Assembly: GCA_023053575.1 (NCBI GenBank)
Contig: JAKZAP010000007.1
Coordinates: forward strand, 26,933,464 to 26,997,463
Source of the DNA: Branchinecta lynchi
Taxonomy: Eukaryota > Arthropoda > Branchiopoda > Anostraca > Branchinectidae
Length of the DNA: 64,000 nucleotides
Reading direction: 5' to 3'
This document shows, piece by piece, positions 6,393 through 15,667 of this stretch. The notes beneath the pieces were generated by a model. It was not told where the DNA came from. It searched no databases and was given only the letters and a program-made list of their open reading frames with translations. Numbering within the stretch: position 1 is the first letter of the stretch; each line of letters starts with the position of its first letter. Both the position numbers and the translations under genes were made by a program.

Positions 6393-9300
6393 TTAATGTT
6401 TATAACCTAAAGGTAAAGTGTGTATTTTATCGCTTGTTACTATCCTTTTATCATCCTTAGGATCTAACGCTTTTTTATTCTGTTCTTCTAGAAACATATT
6501 GTGCTTGTATGATCTTAAGTTATACTGGGTTATAGAAAGGTTTTCCGTTTTACCAAACAGTACATCCTTATAGTTTTGAATCGTAATTTTATCTTTAACT
6601 ATATTGGTTTTTATTCCTTTCAGTTTTTTGCTAGCTTTTGAAGGGTCTTGGTTGTCCTTTAAATAAGCATATACTTTTGATCGTAATCCAACAAACTCTG
6701 TCATAACCTGTCCACCTAATTCATCTTTCATCATTCCTATCACTTTCTTATTTACACTAGGAAATCCATATTGATTATCTTTCGCATAATCAGATGTATC
6801 GAACCTCTCATTCAAATCTTGTTTGATATCTTCATAGAAATCTTCGGTTCGAATGTCGTATATGAAAGAATCAGTGTCCATATAACACAAATCAATTTTA
6901 TCTCCATATTTAGGCTTCATATAATCATAATGGAATTCATACATCAATAACTTGGATAGTTCTAATACAGCAAAGCCGATGTACATTGGTTTGTCTAATT
7001 TTATCTTTTCCTTTGACATTCTTGCTACTGAAAAGTTTTCACTGAATATTATTTCAGATTTAAAGTTGGGTTTCTTTATTATTTTTTCTCTTGTTGCATC
7101 ATCCGTTATTATTTCCATATCCGCTCGCTTCCTAACGTTTTCCATAGTTTTTCCAAAGCAAGCATTATTCATAAGCTTAAAGAAATCCTTCTCAAAATCA
7201 TTTGTACCTTTAGTTCTAAGTGCTGTGTTGTGGTCTATATATCCTTTTAAGTAAGCACTTTCAGTGAATCCTAGTATTCTGTGTACTCTTTTTAATATCA
7301 AGCCTTTTTGTAAATAAAATTCTAGGTTCCTGTGGTGAACTACATAGTTGGTTTTATCTAATACTGTGGTACATAGCTTACCGTTAAAGTGTTCGGGTGC
7401 TAATGGTAAATCCTTGTGTAATTCGTGTATTTCTTTTGGATATTCTAAATCTACCTCATATATAGCACCTACATTCTGTAATTTCATTATCGAATTGATA
7501 TGAGTTTTTAGATGGTTGTAATACTCGATTGATTCGTATTCATTCCTTTCTTTCAAATCATCCGGTATGGAAATGAATTGGAAATCATTCGCTGGTAAAT
7601 TCTGCGACATCGCCCACCCATATAAATTATTAGCGTCTAAATACATTAAATAATTAGGTGGTTTATGCTTATTATAATCACTTGTATATTTATTATTTGC
7701 TTTTGCGTATCTTTTTATACATTGGGATACACCACCTCTTATTCCCTTTTCAATGAATGTATACATGTCTTCCTTCGAGAACAGTGGTAGTTCTACTTTT
7801 GAATGCTTTAAGAAAGAATCCCATGTCCAGCCAGGAGCTGAGAAGTAATGAAGTGGATCCAGATCATAATTATGTATACAAACGTTCCTGAAATTCTCCA
7901 CAACATCTGATAGAATTAACACATCACTTTTTAGGTACAACTTGGTATAATCAAGTAATGTTTCACAGTTAAATTGTTTCCATATAGATACCGCTCTTTT
8001 ATAATCACTTTTGTCAATACCTTTCCCTGTCAACCTAGAATAAAAGCTTTCTATTGGTGGTAACTTTGTACATTTCATTTTATCGAAACTATCTACGAAT
8101 TCATAGGGATACACCCCTTTTTTAATTATTTCTTTGAATTCTTCATCGTTATTGAAACTATTCGATGTGTACTTGAAATTCTCTCTTAGATGATTACAGG
8201 GTACTTTGCAATCACATTTCGCTAAATTTGCTGATAGTTTGTCTAAAGATGAAGCCATAAATCTAATCGAATCTATAAACCGGATCTCATATTTTATTTC
8301 CGTATCCGTCTTTCTTATACTTATTGATTTCGAGAATGATATGAAACTTTCTGCACTTTCAAAAATTCCGTTATCAGGTATCAATTCTCTAACAAATAAA
8401 TGAGAATCATATTTTGATAAATTATGCATTACTACCGGGATATGCCTAGGAATCCTGTATTTCATATTACATTCAGCATGAGCAAATCCCCTATCTTCTC
8501 CTGTCATGTGGTCGTGATCAAAGTGAGGATTTTCAGTAATTTCAGTTGTACAGATGTGACAAGTCTTATCCATTAGATTTTTCCATTTTTCGGTAATTTC
8601 TGAATTGGTATAAGTATGGTTTCTTTGTCTGCTTTCATATTTGTTTGCAATTTCTGTGGATACTTTTGTAACGGTTTTAACAAAATGTTTTGCAGCGTCT
8701 TCACCGAAATAGTCATAGTATTTGTTCTGGTTTGTATCAAAGGAACAGCATACCTGAAATCCGTAAGCAAATGGTTTCTGTTTGGCCACTTTTATTGTTT
8801 TCTTTCCGTTTACCTGATTGTATTCTTCGTTATAAGACTCAAAGTCTGCTATTATGCAATAAGGTACTTTCATTTGTTTTGCAATATTTTTATATTGTAT
8901 ACTTGAACCTTCAGGAGGCATTATTATATCAGGATCTTCGCAATTATTTTTACTTTCATGTTTTTCAAAGTGTTCTTCTTTTGTAAAATGCCTTCCGCAA
9001 AAAGTGCATAGGTATGTCTTTGTTTTATTTTTAGAGATTTGACTACCAACTAATCTGCTCAGATCCTTTACCAATACATAATGATTATCGAAATATAATA
9101 AATTAATAACATGTTTAGCTGTTTTGCCATTGATTGTACTTTTTAGTATATGACTTCTGATAATTTTCTCTTTTTCAATTTGAAATAAACAAATCTTAAT
9201 GTTGTATCTATTTTCAAATTTGTGTATATCTTTAGTATCCATTGGGAAGTTGGTAACCCCATCGAAATCAAATTCGTTCTCATATTGTTTATATTTCGAA

Positions 9301-10457
9301 ATTCTTTCCGGATGATCCTTAGCTGGATGTAGATTTGCTAAGATGGACCAAAGAAAGCATTTTTGATCTAAATTTTTTATATTTATACACGCTTTTTTAT
9401 TTTTTACGAAATCTGGCAGTATTTTAAACGTTCCTCCCATGTAAGATTCTATTCGTGTCATCCTATAATCAATTCCTTCATACCGACTAAATTGTAGCCC
9501 AGATCGAGGGGTATTACTTAAAGAACTAAGTCTCTTGTTATTATCATTCAAATGATTATGAGTAAGAATGCTATTTTTATTTATAATCCAAGAAGTACTG
9601 TTGTAATACACTACTACTTCTTCATCATTCTCCTGTCTATAGAATATAACCCTGGTTACAAACTGAACTCTATATTGATAAAGTTCATTCATCCGCCGCT
9701 GTAAATCGGCGAAAGTAAAAGCAATAAGAGTATCTTTTTCTCTTACATTGCTTTCAATAGAAACGTTGATGGTATAAAGGTTTTCCGTTTCCCTAGAAAT
9801 AGTAGGCTGCTGTTCTTCTTCCTTTCTAAATAAATGATCAGGAATCAATTTTTCTTCTTTGATTTTTTTCTTATTTATAAAGAGAGTGGATAAATCGACT
9901 ACTTTCTGTATACTGTTATCACGTCTTTCTGTTTGATCTCTTATGATATCTCTATTTTTCTGTACGGAATCTTTATGTTTGGTAATAATATTATTATAGT
10001 ATTCTTCAACTCTTTTTAGTACTTCTTCTCGGTTTCCGCGAGTTGATAGGTTCTTGTTTTTCAGAAATCTTTTTAATTCGCTTGTCTCTTTTTCTTTGTT
10101 ATCATTGTATTCTTGTTTTAGTTTTGTAATGGTGATATTATTTTCTTTTATCTCATCTTCCAGAATGGTTCGTAATCTCGGTTCTGGTTTGTAGTCGGAT
10201 GGTCTGTTCTTATTATGAGTTCTTTCGTTTCTGCGTTCAATTTTAATTTTATCTTCAGCTATCAAAATATACTTATTAAGATGGTTTATTATATTATTTG
10301 TTATTTCATGTTTCTTAGCTCCATTTGTTTTGATTTTATTAATTTTCGCATAAGTCCGCAGTTCATTATATGTGTATAGCGGTAATCTTTGTATAACCGA
10401 TTTGTTGTTTGATATAACCTTTTTACAAAGCTGAATAACCTCTGCAGTATTCATCAT
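6393..10457 (-). CDS. Protein-primed family B DNA polymerase with N-terminal SAP motifs and an endonuclease VII-like insert
   Basis: This intact 1354-residue replicase would copy the element's linear genome by protein priming. Domains in order: a SAP-like helix pair at about 27-60 (YNELRTYAKINKIKTNG) and a second at about 126-155; an OTU-like conserved block at about 365-470 (CFLWSILANLHPAKDHPERI); a C2H2 zinc finger at 482-506 (YLCTFCGRHF); Exo I IIADFESY at 535-542; an HNH/endonuclease VII-like motif at 633-669 (HFDHDHMTG, HAECNMKYR); Exo II HNLSKYDSHL at 678-687; Exo III YLKSDVLILSD at 841-851; Pol A DANNLYGWAMS at 941-951; Pol B NNACFGKTMENVRKR at 1097-1111; Pol C CYMDTDSF at 1191-1198. 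All catalytic acidic residues are present. The start lies in CCTATTAAATG. It is longer than the minimal Polinton polymerase because of the N-terminal extension. The 3' end abuts the 21-bp array. Confidence 0.96.
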   Translation of the reverse strand: MMNTAEVIQLCKKVISNNKSVIQRLPLYTYNELRTYAKINKIKTNGAKKHEITNNIINHLNKYILIAEDKIKIERRNERTHNKNRPSDYKPEPRLRTILEDEIKENNITITKLKQEYNDNKEKETSELKRFLKNKNLSTRGNREEVLKRVEEYYNNIITKHKDSVQKNRDIIRDQTERRDNSIQKVVDLSTLFINKKKIKEEKLIPDHLFRKEEEQQPTISRETENLYTINVSIESNVREKDTLIAFTFADLQRRMNELYQYRVQFVTRVIFYRQENDEEVVVYYNSTSWIINKNSILTHNHLNDNNKRLSSLSNTPRSGLQFSRYEGIDYRMTRIESYMGGTFKILPDFVKNKKACINIKNLDQKCFLWSILANLHPAKDHPERISKYKQYENEFDFDGVTNFPMDTKDIHKFENRYNIKICLFQIEKEKIIRSHILKSTINGKTAKHVINLLYFDNHYVLVKDLSRLVGSQISKNKTKTYLCTFCGRHFTKEEHFEKHESKNNCEDPDIIMPPEGSSIQYKNIAKQMKVPYCIIADFESYNEEYNQVNGKKTIKVAKQKPFAYGFQVCCSFDTNQNKYYDYFGEDAAKHFVKTVTKVSTEIANKYESRQRNHTYTNSEITEKWKNLMDKTCHICTTEITENPHFDHDHMTGEDRGFAHAECNMKYRIPRHIPVVMHNLSKYDSHLFVRELIPDNGIFESAESFISFSKSISIRKTDTEIKYEIRFIDSIRFMASSLDKLSANLAKCDCKVPCNHLRENFKYTSNSFNNDEEFKEIIKKGVYPYEFVDSFDKMKCTKLPPIESFYSRLTGKGIDKSDYKRAVSIWKQFNCETLLDYTKLYLKSDVLILSDVVENFRNVCIHNYDLDPLHYFSAPGWTWDSFLKHSKVELPLFSKEDMYTFIEKGIRGGVSQCIKRYAKANNKYTSDYNKHKPPNYLMYLDANNLYGWAMSQNLPANDFQFISIPDDLKERNEYESIEYYNHLKTHINSIMKLQNVGAIYEVDLEYPKEIHELHKDLPLAPEHFNGKLCTTVLDKTNYVVHHRNLEFYLQKGLILKRVHRILGFTESAYLKGYIDHNTALRTKGTNDFEKDFFKLMNNACFGKTMENVRKRADMEIITDDATREKIIKKPNFKSEIIFSENFSVARMSKEKIKLDKPMYIGFAVLELSKLLMYEFHYDYMKPKYGDKIDLCYMDTDSFIYDIRTEDFYEDIKQDLNERFDTSDYAKDNQYGFPSVNKKVIGMMKDELGGQVMTEFVGLRSKVYAYLKDNQDPSKASKKLKGIKTNIVKDKITIQNYKDVLFGKTENLSITQYNLRSYKHNMFLEEQNKKALDPKDDKRIVTSDKIHTLPLGYKH

Positions 10458-10891
10458 TTAATAGGGGAATATTTTTATTAATGAATTTCCCAGTCTGCGT
10501 TTTCTCAGCCGTAAAGAAAATCATTGAATTTCTATTACCTTACTACTCTGTGAGAAAAATGTGTACACGGGTTTCGCACATTCTTCACTACTCTTCATGT
10601 GACAAATGTGTGTGTGTACTGGAATCCCACTTTCTGTACTACTCTTCATGTGACAAATGTGTGTGTACTGGAATCCCACTTTCTGTACTACTCTTCATTT
10701 GACAAATGTGTGTGTACTGGAATCCCACTTTCTGTACTACTCTTCATGTGACAAAAATCATATATTTTTTTAAACTTTGACTCACAAGCTCGAAAAAAAG
10801 AGAATCATACTGTAAAAGTAGCCTAGATGGTGGGTGTGTGGAAATTCGAAAAAATCAAATAATTTTTCGAAACAATTTTATTATATAATAA
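10458..10891. promoter_or_regulatory. Divergent intergenic region between PolB and the right-end membrane gene
   Basis: The 434 bases separate the minus-strand polymerase from the plus-strand genes, so promoters for both directions must lie here. It holds the tandem repeat at about 10570-10755. The far side ends in ATTTTATTATATAATAAATGG at the start of the next gene, of which the last bases match the common viral start motif. No coding sequence is convincing here; a short plus-strand frame across the repeat is a by-product of the repeat. Confidence 0.6.
10570..10755. repeat. About 47-bp tandem repeat in the divergent promoter region
   Basis: Four copies of TACTACTCTTCATGTGACAA and three copies of the intervening TGTGTGTACTGGAATCCCAC make units of 47-49 bases. 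The copies are almost identical; the third reads ATTTGACAAA instead of ATGTGACAAA. A run of TG dinucleotides varies in length between copies. Confidence 0.9.
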
Positions 10892-11410
10892 ATGGAAGAA
10901 TTAGAAAAGAAAATGTATGTTTACCGTCGCAGTTACAAGTACTACAATCGTATAAGTAATAGCTTACTTGTATCCAAATTCCTCTTTTCGGCAGCAGGAA
11001 TGTCTGCGTTTCTAGTGCTACCTTTAGCTTCTTTAAGTTTGGGTGCTGTTATCATCGAAATAATTGAAAAGCAGTTAAGCATTGCTGATAGAAAAGCAGA
11101 ATTTAGGACAAATTACAATTTTTATACTGAGTTGTTCTCAATGCTTAAATGCGGACAATTAACAATTGAGGAGGTAATTCAGAGAGAAACAGAGATGCGT
11201 AAGACCTTTCGATTTTTTCCTCGCGAAAAATACATGAAACAGGTTCGCTTGAACGGTTATAAATATTGTAAGAACGAAACTATCAAAATACAAGAAAATT
11301 TACCAAAAAATATAAAATTTTTGCAAAACCTCCCACCCCAGACTTTGAAGATTGAAGATGTTTATTTGTCGTCTTATTATTTTTTATGGTGTGTCTGGGG
11401 TGCCCCGTGA
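10892..11410 (+). CDS. Small membrane protein of the element's right end, C-terminus possibly altered
   Basis: The 172-residue protein starts in TATAATAAATGG. An N-terminal amphipathic, Tyr-rich helix (YRRSYKYYNRISNSLL) is followed by a hydrophobic stretch at residues about 24-58 (LFSAAGMSAFLVLPLASLSL) that could form a two-pass hairpin. A basic helical domain follows. Similar small proteins with a YNRISN-type helix and a Gly/Ala/Ser-rich membrane hairpin are common at the ends of Polintons; their function is unknown. The last 25-30 residues (LSSYYFLWCVWGAP) differ in style from the rest, and the DNA runs straight into a tRNA-like repeat, so the original end may have been replaced. A SLATT-like channel role is possible but speculative. 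Confidence 0.6.
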   Translation: MEELEKKMYVYRRSYKYYNRISNSLLVSKFLFSAAGMSAFLVLPLASLSLGAVIIEIIEKQLSIADRKAEFRTNYNFYTELFSMLKCGQLTIEEVIQRETEMRKTFRFFPREKYMKQVRLNGYKYCKNETIKIQENLPKNIKFLQNLPPQTLKIEDVYLSSYYFLWCVWGAP

Positions 11411-11459
11411 GGGGAGGAAACCCTCTGAGTTTTTTGTTCGCCATCCTCACCATTAACCT

Positions 11460-11555
11460 CAAGTTGATGGCGGGATTCGATCTCACGACATCATTGATGA
11501 AGTGGTTGATCTAAGACGTTGCAACATCTTAGACCACTACACCAACGGGGCCTGC
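11460..11555 (-). repeat. tRNA-derived SINE head inside the viral element
   Basis: On the minus strand the sequence reads GGCCCCGTTGGTGTAGTGGT (A box, near 11555-11530) and then GAGATCGAATCCCG (B box, near 11485-11470), the two internal pol III promoter boxes of a tRNA. The 5' GGCCCCG is not matched by a complementary 3' end, so it cannot fold as a complete tRNA and is best seen as a tRNA-derived SINE or tRNA pseudogene. It separates the two right-end viral genes and may extend leftwards to about 11335, into the end of the membrane gene. Confidence 0.6.
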
Positions 11556-11800
11556 ATAATCTCCGCAACGAAATATTTTGTGATGTGAATACTAATGCGC
11601 AATGAGATTTTCTGTTTTTTGTTGTCCTAAGAGCTTTATCAGTACTAGAGGCAGAATTGTGGGTACGTCGAGGAGATTTTAATTTGATGATGTGATGAAT
11701 ATCGATTTGGATTTTTTTTTTACATTAGATATTATCAATAAAAATATGTATGTGAGTTTGTGAGTCTGGATTTTTATTTAATAAAATTATCCCCTAATAA

Positions 11801-12109
11801 ATGGAGTCCACAAAGGAAGTCTTGAATACAATCAGAATGAATAAATACAATGAGACAATCAGGAAAGAAGAACTAGTTCTAGGACTGAAATATACTATCG
11901 TTAAAATGAGAATTGCTAAGACAAAATATGGTGATAAGTTGGTTGTGGTCATTAATCATAATAACAAACCCTGTGATTTGTTTATAACACAGAAATATAA
12001 TGCCATTGCTAACGAATTACTTTTAAAGAAAAATCTGGTTTTGCAACCGATTGTACGCGAAAACAAGAACAAAGAAACATATGTGGATTTAGAACTGTTT
12101 ACTCAGTAA
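11801..12109 (+). CDS. Small conserved Polinton protein, possible OB-fold ssDNA-binding
   Basis: The 102-residue protein starts in CCCTAATAAATGG. It has a helical N-terminus, then an alternating strand pattern (LGLKYTIVKMRIAKTKYGDK, LVVVINHNNKPCDLFI) and a final acidic strand. The K(T)KYGDKLVV core with a following strand is typical of small beta-barrel proteins at the ends of Polintons. I recall them as candidate single-strand DNA-binding proteins, but nothing in the sequence proves this. It is the last viral gene and is transcribed towards the right end of the element. The frame is intact. Confidence 0.6.
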   Translation: MESTKEVLNTIRMNKYNETIRKEELVLGLKYTIVKMRIAKTKYGDKLVVVINHNNKPCDLFITQKYNAIANELLLKKNLVLQPIVRENKNKETYVDLELFTQ

Positions 12110-12395
12110 TATTTGAATAAAAAATTAAAAATGTAAAAAAAAAAAGAAGTAGTAGTATATTGTAGTATTTTATATGTAGTAAAGGGTGATATTCTCATTT
12201 CTTGTATCCTTTATTTTGGAAGTAAGAAAATAAAAATGTTCTTAAAAAGGGGGATAATTTGGTAAAAAGGATGTTAAAATTTAAGAAATTGATGTTAAAC
12301 TGGGGTTTTGAAATTGGGGGGAGGGTGGAGTAGAACCCGGCTTTATATACTACTTACGTTTCTTCTTTAAATTGTTGCTGCAAAATTTCCCGTTT
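12110..12395. other. Right-end flank of the viral element, boundary unresolved
   Basis: This A/T-rich stretch has a poly-A run, a G-rich patch and no gene. By about 12395 the sequence has become the dispersed host repeat also seen near 40.91 kb. The true element end and any terminal inverted repeat should lie here but could not be recognised without the left end. Confidence 0.5.
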
Positions 12396-15331
12396 TAAAG
12401 GCGCTAGAAATGCATCTGTAAGCAAAACCCTTGAGGCAAATACGATAGCAGGTTCTTAGGGATCACTGATATATACAGTTTGGTCAAAAGTAGGGCCCTT
12501 GTGGCAGAAATGATAATGGGTTGAGATGTATCGTTTGATAAAAAGTACTTTTCGACCTTGCGGTGAAGATGCACACTTTAAGGGAGCTGGAACCTTATTT
12601 GTAAGCAAAACCCTTGAGGCAAAAATGGTAATGAGCTCATGGGGATCATGAAAATGCATATTTTGCTTAAAAGTATTTTTCTTAATTTGTGGTCATGATT
12701 GGTACTTTAAGGCATGGTAGGATCTGGAAAGTGGCGAATTCTAAGCCAATCTTGCCGAATTTCTAATATTCCAGCCAAGTTTCATCGTCTTAGCACATTT
12801 GGAAGTACCTTTACTCGCGATCACCGGAATTCCAGATTCCACCTTAAACTCCCCCCACAGTCGCCTGAGCCAATCCGGTTCTGTAAATGATTTATCCGGA
12901 GCATCTGTTAGTTATTCCCACAAAGTTCCATCTCTATCTCTCCAGTCTAAGCCGGTCACATATCCTTCCCCCCCCCCAGTTGTTGTCGGATCCGGTCCGG
13001 ACATAAAAATAGATCACCAGAGACATGTCCTCTGTTCAATTACAAAATTTCACTCAAATCCGATTACCCGTTCCAAAGTTACGCATGACTCAATATTCCG
13101 GATTCCCCCTTCCTCTACTCCCCCACGACTATCGGATCGAGTATATTTGTATTTACAAGTCAGTTTGATAGGGTCCCTGATACGCCTCCCAAGTTTCGTC
13201 GTGAAAACCCCTAGAACCGCCATCACCGAAATTCCGACAAACACCCCTCCACCCAAGTATCCGGATCCAGTCCAAATTTGTAAACGATTTATATGGAGCA
13301 GATGCTGGTTATTCCCAGCAAGTTTCACTCCGATCACTCCATTCTAACCGTTTCTCGGGATTTCCGGTGTCCCCCCCCCCAACTCTACCATAGCTGTCAA
13401 ATCCAGTTCCCACTTCAGATGGAACATTAGAGATATGTCATTTATTCAGGAATTAAGTTTCATTTCAATCCGATCACCCGTTCGAAAGTTACACACCACT
13501 CAATTTTCCGGATTCCCCCACCCTCCATTCCCCCAAAATGGTCAGATCAGGAAACTGATTATTTCCAGGTTGGTTTGGTCGGGTCCCTGATACGCCTGCA
13601 AAGTTTCATCATCCTAGCACCCCCTAGTCTATATCAACCACTACTAAGGTTCAACAACATATTTTGCCAACCCCTTCGACCTTCGATTGATCTATTTCTC
13701 TCCGAACAAATTATAGCAAAGAATGACTCAACCACGAGCAGAGCTATACTAGTGTGATGAAACAATGACTCATCCATGCGCAGAGCTGTACAAGTGCGAC
13801 AAAAAATAGAGAAAGCATTTCAAGCCCTTCAGCCCCCACCAGTTATCGGATCCGATCCGAATTTGACAAAGACCATCCAACACATTTGTTTTTCATACCT
13901 GTCAAGTTTAATGCACGCCCGATTATCCGTTCCAAAGTTATGAATGTTACTAATTTCCGGATTCCCTATGTTGCCAACCCCCATTGATGGTCGGGTCGGG
14001 GAAGTGCTTATTTCCAAGTTAATCCGGTTGGGTCCCTGATTTGCGTGCCAAGTTTTATCGTCCTAGGTCATGTGGAAGTGCCCAAACTAGCAAAATGCGG
14101 ACAGACCGACAGACGGACAGACATTACGATCGCTATGTGGCACTTGAGTAAGCTCAAGTGCCATAAAAAGGAGGTGGTGTAGGCATTTATACCCATGAAA
14201 AACTGACATCTCGGATTATCGATGTACCATGCTTGGACGAAACGGCTGAAATTCTATGGGAAAGTCTAAAGCCGAGACGCCTCCCTCGCCAGGTTAATGG
14301 GATTCTGGTCTCCGCTTTTTATGGCATTTGCCGTCCGGCCAAGTGCCATATACCGATCACTTTTCCGTCGGTCGGTCGGTCCGTCGGTTAGTCCGGTGTT
14401 TGCGAGTTAGGGTACTTCCAGATATGCTAGGACGATGAAACTTGGCAGGTATATTAGGAACCCGACCAAAACTAAGTTGAAAATAGTCACTTGCTCGATC
14501 CGACCATGGTGGGGGGAGGGAGGGGAGCCGGAATCCAGAATTTAGTGGCATGCATAACTTTGGAACGGGTTATCGGATCTTAATGAAAGTTGATATTTGT
14601 TGAGACGTCATGTCTCAGATGTTCCATTTCAAGTCCGGACCGAATCCGATGAATGTGGGGGGGGGGGCGCAGGGGGGGACCGGAAATCATATGACAAGCT
14701 TAAAGTGGAGGGATCGGGATGAAACTTGGTGAGAGGAACAAGCACAAGCCCTAGGTACATCATTGGCAGACGCGGACGGGAATCGTGCACTGTGGTGGGA
14801 GTTGGAGGGGGGGGCCGGAATTCCGGTCATACGGAGTTAAATTACTTTTAGGTGGGCTGGGATAGTGAAACTTGGCAAGCGTACCAGGGACCCGACCAAA
14901 CTAACTTGGAAATAGTCACTTCCCCGATCCGACCACCGTGGGGGGAGTGGAGGGAAGGGGAATCCAGAATCTAGAGGTACGTATAACTTTGGAACGGGTG
15001 ATCAGATCTTAATGAAACTTGATATTTGGAAAGACCTCGTGTCTCGGATGTCCCATGTGAAGTCCGAACCGGATCCGATTATTGTGGGGGGGAGTCAGGG
15101 GGTAGCCGTAAATCTTGTGACACGGTAAGAGTGGAGCGATTGGGATGAAACTTGGTGGGAAGAACAAGCCCTAGATTCATCAGTGACAGAACTGGATCGG
15201 GTTCGAGCACTGTGGGGGGAGGAAGGGGGTCCGGAATTCCGGTGATCACCAGTTAAAGTACTTCCAGATGTGCTAGGACCATGAAACTTGAACATTAGAG
15301 ACTTGACATGATTAGAATATTTTTGCCTCAT
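12395..15331. repeat. Cluster of dispersed repeat family A
   Basis: Degenerate copies share recurring blocks: AAGCAAAACCCTTGAGGCAA, AAGTTTCATCGTCCTAGCAC, CGGATTCCCC and long C or G runs. Blocks appear in both orientations (forward to about 14090, reverse afterwards), so several copies are nested or inverted. The many AAGTTTCAT and ATGAAACTTGG motifs recur every 100-150 bases. Apparent ORFs here are by-products of the repeat and I see no host gene. Confidence 0.75.
14146..14173. repeat. Terminal hairpin of family A
   Basis: A perfect inverted repeat with arms TGGCACTTGAG and CTCAAGTGCCA is separated by four bases (TAAG). It directly follows a CAGACGGACAGA microsatellite and CGATCGCTATG. A near copy is at 17275-17303, where CGATCG is on the other side. 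Confidence 0.85.
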
Positions 15332-15666
15332 GGGTTTTGCTTAGAACTGAATTTCTTAAAGTACAAATGATACTTTTGATTAAAATATACATTTCATTCT
15401 CCCGATGAGCTCATCATCATTTTTGCTTCAAGAGTTTTTATTACAGATGAATTTCTAGCGCCCCTAAAGTGCGCATCATCACAGCCAAATGTCTTACCAA
15501 ACGATACGTTCTCGTGATTTCCAAGGACCCATTATCTCAAGGGTTTTGCTTACTATCTCAAGGGTTTTGCTTACAAATAATCACAGCAAACCCACGAACT
15601 GAAGAATTCCTACTTTCATCCTCTGACCCAGCCTTGCAAGTGCCATATGAGCTTGCAGCTCTTGTT
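15095..15666 (-). repeat. Family A copy, inverted partner of the copy at 40733-41350
   Basis: The block ends with AAGTGCCATATGAGCTTGCA followed by GCTCTTG (15637-15666). It matches the 40733-41350 block in reverse orientation over several hundred bases, including the short frame translating as VLVISKDPLSQGFCL. An extra TATCTCAAGGGTTTTGCTTA is duplicated in this copy only (15533-15572). Confidence 0.8.
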
Positions 15667-15667
15667 A

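Larger units (their letters stand above)
1..12350. mobile_element. Polinton/Maverick (adintovirus-like) integrated element, right-hand part
   Basis: A compact block of intact, closely spaced genes includes the Polinton hallmark set: protein-primed family B polymerase, DDE integrase, adenain-like protease, FtsK/HerA ATPase, double jelly-roll major capsid and penton. Ten of the genes are on the minus strand and two at the right end are on the plus strand. The left terminus is outside the window, so total length and the left inverted repeat are unknown. The right boundary is only bracketed: the last gene ends at 12109, and a host repeat also seen near 40.9 kb begins by about 12395. I could not recognise the terminal inverted repeat or the target duplication. 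No ORF is broken by an internal stop, unlike the decayed LINEs elsewhere in the window, which points to a recent insertion. Confidence 0.9.

Noticed and set aside
10481..10702. 73-residue plus-strand frame upstream of the membrane gene
   Set aside because: It is a translation of the 47-bp tandem repeat with cysteine periodicity caused by TGTGTG; it has no start motif.
12799..13347. 182-residue Pro/Ser-rich frame as a gene
   Set aside because: It lies in family A repeat sequence; its composition follows CCCCCC-rich repeat units, and an equivalent frame is broken in other copies.
14140..14180. Helitron 3' end
   Set aside because: There is a hairpin but no CTRR terminus, no 5' TC start and no Rep/helicase sequence.
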